Positions 16,706 through 26,392 are shown, numbered from the stretch's first letter. The stretch: 33,457 nucleotides of DNA from an uncultured Verrucomicrobiota bacterium (GCA_903910585.1 CAIWAH010000096.1:1-33457); one strand, 5' to 3'. Numbers and translations: made by a program. The notes: generated by a model not told the origin, from the letters alone.

Positions 16706-17304
16706 GCGTCGTCGCCGAGCAGCGTCCGCACCTGCCGGCGCAGTTCGGGAATGACCTCCGCCTCGAACCACGGATGCCGGCGAAACCAGTTCAGGTTCCG
16801 CGGACTCGGATGGGGCAGGGGCAGAAACTCCGGCAAGAACTCACGCCACGCCGCGACCGTGTCGGCCAACGAAGCCTTGGCCCGGTTCCCAAGATAAAAC
16901 GCCTGCGCGTAGCCGCCGATCAGCAGGGTCAGCCGCACCTGCTTCAGCGCGGCTCGCAGGGGCGGATGCCACTTCGGCGCGCATTCCGGGCGGGGCGGAC
17001 AATCGCCGCCTCGGCCGGGAAGTTTGCCCGGATAACACAGGCCGGTGGGGATGATGGCGATGTGCCGTTCATCGTAGAAACGTTCGCGGCCCAACCCGAG
17101 CCAGCCGCGCAGCCGGTCGCCGCTGGGGTCGTTCCACGGAATGCCGGACTCGTGAACCTTCCGGCCGGGTGCCTGCCCGACGATCAGCAGTCTGGCGGTG
17201 AGCGAAGCCCGCAGCACCGGACGTGGCCCGAGCGGCAGGTATTCCGCGCACAACCGGCAGGCCCGGGCTTCCGCCAGCAGCCGATGGAACGCCTTCGCCG
17301 TCAC
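16696..17304 (-). CDS. Uracil-DNA glycosylase family protein
   Basis: 202 residues from a GTG at 17304; no in-frame ATG fits the family. Motif A is GQAPGRKVHESGIPWNDPSGDRL, shown in part, with the Gly-Gln-Ala-Pro active-site loop, and the terminal motif is LPHPSPRN. The middle holds IIPTGLCYPG and a Cys/Pro-rich stretch (GDCPPRPECAP). An N-terminal CRLC pair recalls families with an Fe-S site, although whether a cluster binds is not clear. The protein should remove uracil or a related base from DNA, or act as a nucleotide-binding relative. It lies 13 bases after the lipoprotein gene on the same strand and converges with the permease gene with a 10-base overlap. Confidence 0.88.
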
Positions 17305-17317
17305 GCCCGGTGACCGT

Positions 17318-17731
17318 TCATTTGCCCGTGGCCAGGCGCGCGAGGGTCTGATCGCGCAGGTTGGGCGATTGGATGAGGCGGGCGATGTTCATGCCGAGAT
17401 CGGAACGGCCCTTGAAGGCGAGCTGCAGCGCGCAGTTGGCGGCGGTGGCGTCGCGCAGGTTCACCGAAACGATGGTGTTGAGAGCCTCCTGGATCAGTTC
17501 CGGATGGGTGGAGTTGGCCGCTTCGCCGGCGAGGGCCGCGAGGGTCTGGTCCCGCAGGTTGACCGACGAGATTTCGCGTGCGGCGGCCAGCCGGGCCTTC
17601 AGGTCATCCGGCGAGGCGACGGTCCCGGGGATTTCCATCGGATCCGGCCGGGGCTTCATCTGGTAGGTGAGGGAACAGCCGCTCGTGGCAAGCAGGGTCA
17701 CGGTGAGGAGCAGCAACGGGGCGGATGGCAT
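17318..17731 (-). CDS. Lipoprotein with a 33-residue NLRDxT repeat
   Basis: 137 residues from an ATG at 17731. The N-terminus is a lipoprotein signal, a hydrophobic core (LLLLTVTLLAT) ending in the lipobox ATSGC with Cys19. Residues 55-135 contain three copies of an NLRDxT motif starting at residues 58, 91 and 124, exactly 33 residues apart, each followed by a helix-like stretch (LAALAGEA, AANCALQLA, LARLATG). This suggests a small alpha-solenoid of the HEAT or ARM kind, anchored in a membrane; I recognise no named family. A longer reading from 17773 would put 14 residues before the signal and is unlikely. The uracil-DNA glycosylase-like gene follows at 13 bases, but I see no functional link. 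Confidence 0.82.
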   Translation of the reverse strand: MPSAPLLLLTVTLLATSGCSLTYQMKPRPDPMEIPGTVASPDDLKARLAAAREISSVNLRDQTLAALAGEAANSTHPELIQEALNTIVSVNLRDATAANCALQLAFKGRSDLGMNIARLIQSPNLRDQTLARLATGK

Positions 17732-17963
17732 GGCGGAAGTTTGCAGTTCGGAAGCAAAAGGCCAGCCGGGCATTCACGGGATTCCGCCGGCCGTCCCGGC
17801 TCGGGCGCACTCAAGGTGTGATGCCGAACGGCCGATGGCCCTCCCAGTGTTCCCTGCCGTCCGCGCGGCAGGAGCTGCCCAACATTCTTCCCGGCGACCG
17901 CCGATCGCGGCTCCGCACAGATTGGCTGAAAGAACCGACCCGGTCGCTGCGGATACACCTGAT

Positions 17964-19718
17964 ATGAAACGAACCGTCCTTGTGGTTTCGACTGTCCTGA
18001 CCGGTGCTGTCCTCGCGGCGCCGCCCACCTTGCGGGTGAGCGTCGGCGGCGACGGTTCGCCGGTGCTCGAATGGAGTCCGGCCGGGACGGACGTGGCCCT
18101 GGAGTCCGCCTCGAACCTGGCCGGTGGCTGGGCAGCCTTGACGGGAACCGGCGTGGCGCTCGCCACCAACGGCCCCGCGGTTTCCGCCCGGGATTTGCGA
18201 AACCTCGCGGGCCCGGTCTTCTACCGCCTGCGCGAAGCGGTGACGCCGCCGAACCCGAACGGACCGGCCTATGACCTGGGCAATCCCGTCTGGCATGACC
18301 TCTTCGTGGACCCGGTGGCAGGCAACGACGACAACCCGGGCACCAGCCGGGGACAGGCCTTCCGCACGATCACAACGGCCTTCCGTTCGTTGCCCGTGGG
18401 AGTCCAGTCGCAGGCGGTTCGCATCCGGTTGCTGCCCGGCACCCACGTCGGTGCCTATTGTGAGGACCGGCAGGGAACGGCCGAGTTCCCCATCCTGTTC
18501 GAACCGGCCGACGGTCCCGGCACCGTTACGCTGCGGCCTTCGCCCGAGGGGGATTCCGGCAGCCTCCAGTTCCTGAACTGTGCCCACGTGCATGTGCAGG
18601 ACTTCCACATCAACGTGGACGGCGGCGACGGATTGCACTGGGAACGCTGCCATCATGTCCTCGCGCGCCGCATGCGGATCAACTCGCGCCGCTCCGAGGG
18701 GCAGGACGAGACCGTGAAGGCGAACCAGTGCCAGCATGTTTACCTGGAGGACTGCGACATCTCCGACGCCGGTGACAACTGCATCGACGTCGTCGCGGTG
18801 CAATACGGCCACATCGTCCGCTGCAAGATCCACAATTCCAACGACTGGGGGGCTTACCTCAAGGGCGGCAGCGCCTACTGGCTGGTCGAGGGCAACGAAA
18901 TCTGGGGCTGCGGCACCGGCGGCTTCACCGCGGGGCAGGGCACCGGCTTCCAGTTCATGGTGTCCCCGTGGCTTCATTACGAGACCTACGACATCAAGGT
19001 CGTGAACAACGTCATCCGGGACTGCGAGGGCGCCGGCCTCGGCGTCAACGGCGGCTACAACATCCTGATGGCGCACAACACCCTCTACCGCGTCGGATCC
19101 CGAAGCCACGTGCTCGAATTCACCCATGGCCGGCGGGGCTGCGATGGCAACGACGTGGACTCCTGCCAGCCCTACCTCGTGGCCGGCGGCTGGGGCAGCA
19201 CCGGCGAGGAAGAGCAGTTCATTCCCAACCGGAACGTGCTGGTCGTGAACAACGTCATCCACAATCCCGCGCCCTTCCGCAGCGAATACCAGCACCTTGA
19301 AGTTCCCGGACCAGTGAACCCGCCGGCGGGCAGCAACGTGACGGTCCCCAGCCGCGCGGACGATGGCCTGGTGCTGCGTGGCAATGTGATCTTCAACGGT
19401 CCGGCGGATTGGCCGCTGGGCGTCGGCGACCCCGAGCACGGCTGTCAGGACGGTTCCTGCACCGTGGAGCAGTTGCTCGCCGAAAACCGGTTCAACACGC
19501 TGGAGCCGGCATTCGTGAATCCCGCGGCCGGCGACTTCCATCCGGTCGGAGCCTTGGCAGCCCTGTCCGGTGCGGTGGCGCCGGATTTCTCATGGAGCGA
19601 CGCCCCCACCCGGCCCGAAGTGCCCGCGGGCAATCTGGTCAACACCGTGAACCGCGACTTCACCGGCGCTCCGCGGCCGGCCGGTTCTCCTCCGGGTGCC
19701 TTCCTGCCTCAGCCTTGA
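17964..19718 (+). CDS. Secreted right-handed parallel beta-helix (PbH1) protein
   Basis: 584 residues from an ATG at 17964. The signal peptide is MKRTVLVVSTVLTGAVLAA. Residues 20-95 resemble the beta-sandwich repeat (LEWSPAGTDVALESASNL) common in secreted verrucomicrobial proteins. From about residue 110 the chain opens with LFVDPVAGNDDNPGTS, the standard start of the PL6/PL9-like and right-handed beta-helix proteins, followed by DNCIDVV, NDWGAYLKGGSAYWLVEGNEI, NNVIRDCEG-AGLGVNGG and MAHNTLYRVG rungs. It probably binds or cleaves an exported polysaccharide, but I cannot point to a catalytic residue set, so calling it a lyase would be a guess. It lies near a PL10 lyase gene. Confidence 0.88.
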   Translation: MKRTVLVVSTVLTGAVLAAPPTLRVSVGGDGSPVLEWSPAGTDVALESASNLAGGWAALTGTGVALATNGPAVSARDLRNLAGPVFYRLREAVTPPNPNGPAYDLGNPVWHDLFVDPVAGNDDNPGTSRGQAFRTITTAFRSLPVGVQSQAVRIRLLPGTHVGAYCEDRQGTAEFPILFEPADGPGTVTLRPSPEGDSGSLQFLNCAHVHVQDFHINVDGGDGLHWERCHHVLARRMRINSRRSEGQDETVKANQCQHVYLEDCDISDAGDNCIDVVAVQYGHIVRCKIHNSNDWGAYLKGGSAYWLVEGNEIWGCGTGGFTAGQGTGFQFMVSPWLHYETYDIKVVNNVIRDCEGAGLGVNGGYNILMAHNTLYRVGSRSHVLEFTHGRRGCDGNDVDSCQPYLVAGGWGSTGEEEQFIPNRNVLVVNNVIHNPAPFRSEYQHLEVPGPVNPPAGSNVTVPSRADDGLVLRGNVIFNGPADWPLGVGDPEHGCQDGSCTVEQLLAENRFNTLEPAFVNPAAGDFHPVGALAALSGAVAPDFSWSDAPTRPEVPAGNLVNTVNRDFTGAPRPAGSPPGAFLPQP

Positions 19719-19827
19719 GACGGGAGACGTAGATGATGATGCCAGCGCCCGCGATTCCGGAAGGAGCGGTGCCGGTTGCCACGGAATGACGGTCTGGAAC
19801 CGATCTCGCGGGACGGGCGCGGTGGCC

Positions 19828-20163
19828 TCATTCCCGGCCGTGGGCGGCCAGATGGACCAGACGCCGACCCGAAGCGCGGATGCCAAGGCCATCGCGCACG
19901 AGCGACCAGCCGCTGCGGGGTTTCTTGAGTTCCACGACGAGGGCCTTGACCTGATCCAGCGTCCAAGTGTCGCCCGCGTCCCGCATCACCTCGAGGTCCG
20001 GCTGCAACACCTTCGGCGAGGCCAGGAGGACCAGCCGTGCGAGCGGACGTTTCCACGGCGACATGCAACGGAGCAGCAACTGGTGCTCGAACCCGGGCGA
20101 AGCCTCGCCCAAGTCCGCAGCCAGTCGCTTCCGCAACGGCGGAGGCGTTCCATGGGTGGACAT
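19828..20163 (-). CDS. Hypothetical protein
   Basis: 111 residues from an ATG at 20163. I recognise no family. Features visible are a basic N-terminus (PPPLRKRLA), a hydrophobic strand-like segment LARLVLLAS, and a C-terminal region DTWTLDQVKALVVELKK followed by GLGIRASGRRLVHLAAHG. The mix of hydrophobic and charged residues is unlike a random GC-rich frame, and it fills an otherwise empty 588-base gap between the beta-helix gene and the Nudix gene, with which it is divergent (about 143 bases apart). A longer reading from 20247 is possible. Probably a small cytoplasmic protein. Confidence 0.5.
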   Translation of the reverse strand: MSTHGTPPPLRKRLAADLGEASPGFEHQLLLRCMSPWKRPLARLVLLASPKVLQPDLEVMRDAGDTWTLDQVKALVVELKKPRSGWSLVRDGLGIRASGRRLVHLAAHGRE

Positions 20164-20306
20164 GGCAGAAACCCGACAGGTTGGGGAGTGCCGGGAGCAT
20201 TTGTTCAACCGGAGCCGGAAGGCAATGGGGGAGTTGCCAGCGACCATCGCCGGCTCGCGGAACCCCAGCCTTGCCAGCGGGACCGCGGGTGGACTTCGCT
20301 GGAGGC

Positions 20307-22109
20307 GTGCCGCACATCCACGAGCAGATTGATTTCACGGTCGCCATCTTTGTCGTCCACGAGGGCAAGGTGCTGGTCATCCATCACCGGAAGCTCGACC
20401 GGTGGCTGCCGCTCGGCGGCCACATCGAGCTCGACGAGGAACCGGAAATCGCCGCTCTCCGCGAGGCCAAGGAGGAGAGCGGCCTGGACGTGGAACTGCT
20501 CGGTGAACGTCCGCCCACCACGGAGCCCGGCACCCGCGCGCTGATCGCCCCGCGCTTTCTCGACATCCACCGCATCAGCGACACCCACGAGCACATCGGC
20601 CTCATCTATTTTGCCCGGGTGAAGGGCGGGGCGCTGGACCTCGCGGCGGAAGAACACCACGATATCCGCTGGGTGTCCGGCGAGGAACTCGAAGCGCTCG
20701 TCCCGCCCATGAGCAACGCGGTGAAGTGGTATTGCCGGCAGGCGCTGAAGGAGGTTGGCGCGGTCGGAGAAGAGTGGCAGCGCAAGGCGGAATCGTCCTC
20801 GCCACAACCGGCGTTTGCCTCCGTGGAACTGGCTGCCGGCGGATTGGTGTGGGGCAAGGGCGAGCAGCAGGGACGATTGCTGCTCATTCATCGGCCGCAT
20901 CGGGCGGACTGGTCGCTGCCCAAGGGCAAGGTGGACGCCGGGGAAAGCCCCGAGGCGGCGGCGTTGCGGGAAGTCCGTGAGGAAACGGGTGTCAGCGCAC
21001 GGCTTGGCCGGCCGGCCAGCCCGGTGCATTACCCGCGCGGGGACCGGCTCAAGGTGGTGCTCTACTGGCACATGGAGGTCGAGTCGGCCCCGGCGTTCCT
21101 GCCGAATGACGAGGTGGACGAAATCCGGTGGGTCACACCTGCCGAGGCGCTGAGCCTGCTGACGCATGAATCGGAACGCCAACTCGTGCGCCGCGAGACC
21201 GGCCAATCGCCGATCACCGGGGCACGCGATGCCCGCCTCGACCGGTTACGGGCGGCGTTGGCGGTGGCGGAAGCACAGGGCACCGAACCGGCGGCTTCCC
21301 TGCCCGTAACGGCCGAACGCAACGCCGCGGCGCGCACGGCGGCGTCCCTGCTGGAAAAGGCCCGGGCCGCCGCGGAGTCCGGCAACGTGGACCTGGGCTG
21401 GTCCTGGTTGCACGAGGTGGACCGGGTGCGGGTGGTTAACCTGCCCGATGGCCCGTTGCTGGCCCGCGTGCTCAGCGTCGAGGAGGAAGCCGGTTCAAAG
21501 CTGAAGGACTGGCGTCGCGAAGCGGTCAAGCGGCTGCTGGAGGCGGCCCGCGCCCGGGCGAAGGCCGGCGAACCGCTGGCTCCCGAGGTGCGCCGGGAAG
21601 TGGAAGCTGCGGTGCAGGAGGCGGTGGGGGTGCTCAACGCGCAGGCCAACAACCGGTATCATCAGCTGCGGGTGATCGGAGAAAACCTGCGCCGGCTGGT
21701 GTTCGCGCTCGCGGCGGTGCTGGGGCTCCTGCTGGTGCTGTTCGCGTTCAGCGGCGTGGGTTCGCGCTGGTCGGACGGTGACTGGTCCACGCTCGCGGGC
21801 GTGGCGCTGTTCGGGGCGCTGGGCGGTGGCCTGAGCGCGATTTTCCAGTTCAGCCGCCCGGCGGCGGTAAAGATACCCGACGCCCTGTTGCAGGGCTGGA
21901 TTACGCTGGGACGTCCCCTCATCGGGGCGGTCTCTGCGCTGTTCATCTACATGGCCCTGCGCGCCGAGCTGATTCCGCTGCTGACCCTGAAGCAGTCCGG
22001 GGCGCCGGCCTACTACGCGTTTGCGTTCATCGCCGGCTTCAGTGAGCGGCTGGTCTTCAGTGCGGTGGGGCAGGTGACCGGCCCGCGGAAGGGGGAATCG
22101 GAAAAGTGA
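20307..22109 (+). CDS. Membrane protein with two tandem Nudix hydrolase domains
   Basis: 600 residues from a GTG at 20307. That start is chosen because PHIHEQIDFTVAIFVV is the normal beginning of one Nudix subfamily; an upstream GTG at 20289 is the alternative. Nudix domain 1 spans about residues 5-150, with a complete box from Gly38 to Leu60. Domain 2 spans about 170-300, with a complete box from Gly207 to Val229. Both keep the RE-x2-EE-x-G core, so both could hydrolyse nucleoside diphosphates linked to another moiety. Residues 335-460 are charged and helical (LLEKARAAAESGNVDLGWSWLHEVDRV). Four hydrophobic segments follow (about 463-482, 494-515, 530-551, 567-587), so the enzyme would be membrane-anchored. 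I do not recognise this architecture. The next gene overlaps it by four bases. Confidence 0.9.
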   Translation: MPHIHEQIDFTVAIFVVHEGKVLVIHHRKLDRWLPLGGHIELDEEPEIAALREAKEESGLDVELLGERPPTTEPGTRALIAPRFLDIHRISDTHEHIGLIYFARVKGGALDLAAEEHHDIRWVSGEELEALVPPMSNAVKWYCRQALKEVGAVGEEWQRKAESSSPQPAFASVELAAGGLVWGKGEQQGRLLLIHRPHRADWSLPKGKVDAGESPEAAALREVREETGVSARLGRPASPVHYPRGDRLKVVLYWHMEVESAPAFLPNDEVDEIRWVTPAEALSLLTHESERQLVRRETGQSPITGARDARLDRLRAALAVAEAQGTEPAASLPVTAERNAAARTAASLLEKARAAAESGNVDLGWSWLHEVDRVRVVNLPDGPLLARVLSVEEEAGSKLKDWRREAVKRLLEAARARAKAGEPLAPEVRREVEAAVQEAVGVLNAQANNRYHQLRVIGENLRRLVFALAAVLGLLLVLFAFSGVGSRWSDGDWSTLAGVALFGALGGGLSAIFQFSRPAAVKIPDALLQGWITLGRPLIGAVSALFIYMALRAELIPLLTLKQSGAPAYYAFAFIAGFSERLVFSAVGQVTGPRKGESEK

Positions 22110-23284
22110 TCCGTTGGGTGGCAGAGGTGTTTCGGGACGACAGACGGGCCTTCCGTGAGCCGTGTCCGGGCGACCAGCCGGATCGCGGAAAGGCGACCTC
22201 GCAGAGCCGGCCCGCACGCCATGTTTCGCTGCTCCTGCAGTGGCTGCTGGTATTGGTGGCGTCCGCCTCAAGTTGCCACCGGGCCGTGGCAGTGGACCCT
22301 CCGCCGGTGTGGACTGTGCCGACGGCGCTCCGGCAGCCCGCCGAGTGGTTTTTGACCGCGGAAGGCCGGAGTGTGCTCGGCCATGTGCTGACCAATCAGT
22401 CTGCCGCCGGCAGTTGGCCCAAGAACGTCAACACCGCCGGCGCTCTGCTGGCGGGACCACGGACCGATCTCAGGGGCACTTTCGACAACGGTGCCACCAC
22501 CGGCGAACTCCGCCTGCTGGCCCGGGCGTTTTCGGCGACGACCAATGCGGCTTATCGCGATGCCTTCCTGCATGGACTCGGCGCCATTCTGGAAAGCCAG
22601 TATCCGACGGGCGGTTGGCCGCAGTTTCATCCGGCACCCGCCCAATCCTACCATCGCCTCATCACCTACAACGACGGCGCGATGCAGCGCCTGCTGGAGC
22701 TGCTCCAGGACGTGCTCCGCGAGCCGCACTACGCGTTCGTGCCGGTGGAAACCCGGCGGCAAATCGGGACGGCCTTCGAGCGTGGCCTCGACTGCATCGT
22801 GAAGTCGCAGATCCGCGTCCGGGGGCGTCTGACCGTGTGGTGCGCGCAGCACGATCCGGTCACGCTGGAACCCCGCGGCGCACGGACCTTTGAGCTCGTG
22901 TCGCTCAGCGGGGCGGAGAGCGCGGGATTGCTTGGGTTTCTGATGCGTTTGGACAGGCCGTCACCGGACATCATCCGGGCGGTTCACGCCGGCGCCCGTT
23001 GGTTTGCGGAGTCGGAGATGCGCGGGGTGCGCGAAGCCCGGGTGAACGGGGACAAGCGCATCGAGCCTGACCCCACGGCCCCGCCGCTGTGGGCCCGCTT
23101 CTACGAGATCGACAGCAACCGTCCGCTCTATTGCGGGCGGGACGGGGCGAAGAAGTTCGACTTCGCCGGGATCGAGCCTGAACGGCGAAACGGCTATGCG
23201 TGGCACGGCTCGTGGGGCGAGTCCGTCGCCAGGCGCTATGCCGACTGGGCCAAAAAGTTTCCCGAGACCGGCCAAGAATGCTGA
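22106..23284 (+). CDS. Pectate lyase, polysaccharide lyase family 10 (PelA/Pel-15E type)
   Basis: 392 residues from a GTG at 22106 that overlaps the stop of the Nudix gene (GTGA). A signal-like segment appears at about residues 40-62 (VSLLLQWLLVLVASASS), so the first 39 residues look surplus and the true start may lie nearer 22200, although no in-frame ATG or GTG was seen there. PL10 blocks are AGSWPKN, FDNGATTGEL, YPTGGWPQFHP, ITYNDGAMQRLLELL, LTVWCAQHDPVTLEPRGART, LSGAESAGLLGFLM, WARFYEID and FDFAG. It cleaves pectate by beta-elimination outside the cytoplasm. The overlap suggests cotranscription with the Nudix protein, which is an odd pairing. Confidence 0.92.
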   Translation: MIRWVAEVFRDDRRAFREPCPGDQPDRGKATSQSRPARHVSLLLQWLLVLVASASSCHRAVAVDPPPVWTVPTALRQPAEWFLTAEGRSVLGHVLTNQSAAGSWPKNVNTAGALLAGPRTDLRGTFDNGATTGELRLLARAFSATTNAAYRDAFLHGLGAILESQYPTGGWPQFHPAPAQSYHRLITYNDGAMQRLLELLQDVLREPHYAFVPVETRRQIGTAFERGLDCIVKSQIRVRGRLTVWCAQHDPVTLEPRGARTFELVSLSGAESAGLLGFLMRLDRPSPDIIRAVHAGARWFAESEMRGVREARVNGDKRIEPDPTAPPLWARFYEIDSNRPLYCGRDGAKKFDFAGIEPERRNGYAWHGSWGESVARRYADWAKKFPETGQEC

Positions 23285-23530
23285 ACCGTTTCCGGATGGC
23301 GGACGGGAACGGCACAGGTCCGTCGGATTGGATTCGGCAGAGATCGGTAGAAGGCCTGACGCATGGGCAGCGATCCGTGTTGCGATTTCACAGTCGCCTC
23401 CGTGTCCTTTGGTTTTCCCTGAACCGTGGGCGTGAACGGCCGGGCAATCGGGTCGCCGCTTCCGGGCGGCTGAGGCGCGGACATTTCCATTGAAACCAGT
23501 CGGGCCTTGGCCGGTCATTCCCGCGTTCCC

Positions 23531-26392
23531 ATGAATCTCCGGAGTATTCCCATGGCGGGGGCCGTCTCGTGCTCCTGCTTCCTGCTCGCATTCGCCCAGT
23601 CCAATCCGTCTGCCCGGCCCGACGAAAACCGCTTCACGCCGGTCCAACTCACGGCGCCGGGCACACTCGACGAGCCGCTGGTGTTCGAGGTGCTGCCCGA
23701 CGGCCGCGCCTACATCGCCGAGCGCAAGGGCGCCCTCAAGGTGTTCGATCCGGCGCTGGGGGCGGTGAAGGTCATGGGCGCGCTGGCGGTGAACAACCGC
23801 GTCCGCCAGGGCAACGGAGAGCAGGGGCTCGTCGGCCTGACGCTGGACCCGAAGTTCGCCGACAACGGCTGGATCTACCTCTACTATCAGCATCCGACCG
23901 AGGAAAAATCGGTGTTCTCGCGCTGGCAGGTGAAGAACGACGTGCTCGTGGCCAACTCCGAAAAGGTCGTGCTGGAGTGGCCCGCCCAACGCGAGACCTG
24001 CTGCCACACCGGCGGCGGAATGACTTGGGACGCCGAGGGCAACCTGCTGCTCACCGTCGGCAACAACCGCGGCAACGTCTCCATGTCGCAGACCGACGAA
24101 CGCCCCGGCCGTGCACCGTGGGACGACCAGGGCGGCTCCGCCAATTCGGCTTCGCTCGAAGGAAAAATCCTCCGCATCCATCCCGAGCCCGACGGCACCT
24201 ACACTATTCCCAAGGGCAACCTCTTTCCGCCCGGCACGCCGAAGACCCGTCCGGAGATCTATTCGATGGGCCATCGCAACGTCTGGCGCGTGTCGGTGGA
24301 CAGTGCGACGGGTTTCATCTACTGGGGCGAAGTCGGTCCGGACAACCGCGAGGATGGTGAGGTCGGGCCCCGCGGTTACGACGAGTTCAACCAGGCCCGC
24401 GGGCCCGGCTTCTTCGGCTGGCCCTACTTCGTCGGCGACCAGGCGTTTCCGTTCTGGGATTACACCACCGGCAAGCCGACGGCGAAGAAGGACCCGCTCA
24501 AGCCGGTCAACACCTCGCCGAACAACACCGGCGTCACCGAACTGCCGCCGATGTCGCCGCCGTTCATCTGGTATCACGGCGGCGTGACGGAGAAGTTTCC
24601 CGAACTCGCCAGCGGCGGCCGTTGTGCCATCGGCGGTCCCATCTATCACCGCGCGGACTTCAGGGAGCCCAAGCGTCCCTGGCCCGCATACTTCGAGGGC
24701 AAGTGGATCATCGCCGAGTTTTCGCGCCGGCTCATCATGGCGGTCTCGATGCAGCCGAACGGAGACTACAAGTCCATGGAGCGGCTTGTGCCGGATTACC
24801 GGCCAGTCGAACCGATTGACATGAAGTTCGGCCCGGATGGTGACCTCTACGTGCTCGAATACGGCGGGCGCTGGTTTCAGGCGAGCCCGGAGGCGAAGCT
24901 GGTCCGCATCGAGTTCGAGGCCGGCAACCGCAAGCCGATGGCGGTCGCGGCGAGCAGCCAGGACGGCGGCGTGCCCCCGTTCGAGGTGACGCTTTCCTCC
25001 GCCGGCACGAAGGACAACGACGGCGACCCGATCAGGTATCGGTGGGAGGTGTTTGGTCCGGCCGGAGCGCCGCGCATCTTCGAGCAGGCGAATCCCGTGG
25101 TGAAGTTTGAGGAGCCCGGCGCCCACGTGGCCAAGCTCACCGTCACCGACCCGGCCGGCGCCAGCGACACCAAGTCCGTGCCCGTGGTGTCGGGCAACGA
25201 ACCGCCCGTGGTGACCGTCAAGGTGAAGGGCAACGAGACCTTCTACTTCCCCGGACAGCCGCTCGCCTACGCCGTCGAGGTCAGTGACCGCGAGGACGGC
25301 ACGCTTGCTTCCGGGAAGATCCCGGCAGAACGCGTCAGCCTGAGCATTGACTACGTGCCCGAGGGCTTTGATCTCGCCTCGCTCAAGGGGTTGCCGCGCG
25401 GTGAAGAGGCTGCGGCCAGATTTCCCGTCGCCCAGGCGCTGATCACCAAGGGCAACTGCAAGGCCTGCCACCTCGTCGAGGGCAAGCTTGTCGGCCCGTC
25501 CTTCGGCGACATCGCCCGCAAGTATGCCAAGGATACCGGCGCGCCGGCCCGGCTTGCGCAGAAGGTTGTCACCGGCGGTGCCGGGGTGTGGGGCCAGCTC
25601 GCGATGCCGCCCAACGCCCTCATCAACGAAGGCGAGGCCGCGGGCATCCTGAAATACGTGCTGAGCCTCGCCGACCCCAAAGCCGCCGGTCTCGCGCCCG
25701 CGGGCGAGTTCACGCCCAGGGTGCCCGAAGGTGACGCCGGACGCGGCTCGCTCGTCGTGCGCGCGGTTTACACCGACCAAGGCGAGGAACAGGCCACGCC
25801 GCTCACCGGCGAAAGCCTTCGCTTGCTCCGCAGCCCCGTGCTCACGCCTGCCAGCGCCGAGGTGAAGCAGGGACTTGAGCCCGGCATGCTGGGGCAGACC
25901 GCGAAGCGTGGCGCAGTGGTCGGCTTCAGGAATCTCGACCTGACCGGCGTGAAGCAGGTTGAAATCTCCGCCAACGCGGTCTCCCAGATGCAGCATGCCG
26001 GCGGCACGGTCGAGCTCCACCTGGATTCCCCGACCGGTGAGCTGCTCGGCGAAGCCAAGGTTGAACCGCGCGGTCCCGCTGGCGGCGGTCGCGGCGGACC
26101 ACCGCCCGGTGCCGGAGGGCCGCCCGCGGCCGGTCCGGCCGGAGAACGGCCCCCCGGGGCGCCCGGTGGAGGAGGAGGCGGCCCCGGCGGACCGGGTGGC
26201 GCCCGCCGTCGTCCGGGCGGCGGATTCAATGTCCCGGGCATCCCCGTGGCGGTGAGGGACCTCGCCGGACGGCACGATCTCTACCTCGTCTTCAAAAACG
26301 ACGCGGCCAACGCGGGGGCTTCCCTGATGAACCTCGCCAGCGTGAAGCTCAGCGGGGAGCGCAAGGTTTCGGAGCCCCGGCCCAATCCTTGA
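23531..26392 (+). CDS. PQQ-type sugar dehydrogenase with PKD, cytochrome c and C-terminal carbohydrate-binding-like domains
   Basis: 953 residues from an ATG at 23531 with a signal peptide. Residues 40-480 form a six-bladed propeller of the soluble glucose/sorbosone dehydrogenase type (GLVGLTLDPKFADNGWIYLYY, CCHTGGGMTWD, SMGHRNVWRVSVD, FFGWPYFVGD, PIDMKFGPDGDLYVLEYG). Residues 480-570 are PKD-like. A cytochrome c follows with CKACH (Cys643, Cys646, His647) and Met692 as probable sixth ligand. The C-terminus resembles a CBM6-type domain but carries a Pro/Gly/Arg-rich insert (about 851-897). It should oxidise a sugar in the periplasm and pass electrons to the bound haem. The same multi-domain build is common in PVC bacteria. 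Confidence 0.92.
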   Translation: MNLRSIPMAGAVSCSCFLLAFAQSNPSARPDENRFTPVQLTAPGTLDEPLVFEVLPDGRAYIAERKGALKVFDPALGAVKVMGALAVNNRVRQGNGEQGLVGLTLDPKFADNGWIYLYYQHPTEEKSVFSRWQVKNDVLVANSEKVVLEWPAQRETCCHTGGGMTWDAEGNLLLTVGNNRGNVSMSQTDERPGRAPWDDQGGSANSASLEGKILRIHPEPDGTYTIPKGNLFPPGTPKTRPEIYSMGHRNVWRVSVDSATGFIYWGEVGPDNREDGEVGPRGYDEFNQARGPGFFGWPYFVGDQAFPFWDYTTGKPTAKKDPLKPVNTSPNNTGVTELPPMSPPFIWYHGGVTEKFPELASGGRCAIGGPIYHRADFREPKRPWPAYFEGKWIIAEFSRRLIMAVSMQPNGDYKSMERLVPDYRPVEPIDMKFGPDGDLYVLEYGGRWFQASPEAKLVRIEFEAGNRKPMAVAASSQDGGVPPFEVTLSSAGTKDNDGDPIRYRWEVFGPAGAPRIFEQANPVVKFEEPGAHVAKLTVTDPAGASDTKSVPVVSGNEPPVVTVKVKGNETFYFPGQPLAYAVEVSDREDGTLASGKIPAERVSLSIDYVPEGFDLASLKGLPRGEEAAARFPVAQALITKGNCKACHLVEGKLVGPSFGDIARKYAKDTGAPARLAQKVVTGGAGVWGQLAMPPNALINEGEAAGILKYVLSLADPKAAGLAPAGEFTPRVPEGDAGRGSLVVRAVYTDQGEEQATPLTGESLRLLRSPVLTPASAEVKQGLEPGMLGQTAKRGAVVGFRNLDLTGVKQVEISANAVSQMQHAGGTVELHLDSPTGELLGEAKVEPRGPAGGGRGGPPPGAGGPPAAGPAGERPPGAPGGGGGGPGGPGGARRRPGGGFNVPGIPVAVRDLAGRHDLYLVFKNDAANAGASLMNLASVKLSGERKVSEPRPNP

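Noticed and set aside
17811..19541. Long minus-strand open frame opposite the beta-helix gene.
   Set aside because: Same reason: the plus-strand reading has a signal peptide and recognisable rungs; the minus reading has none.
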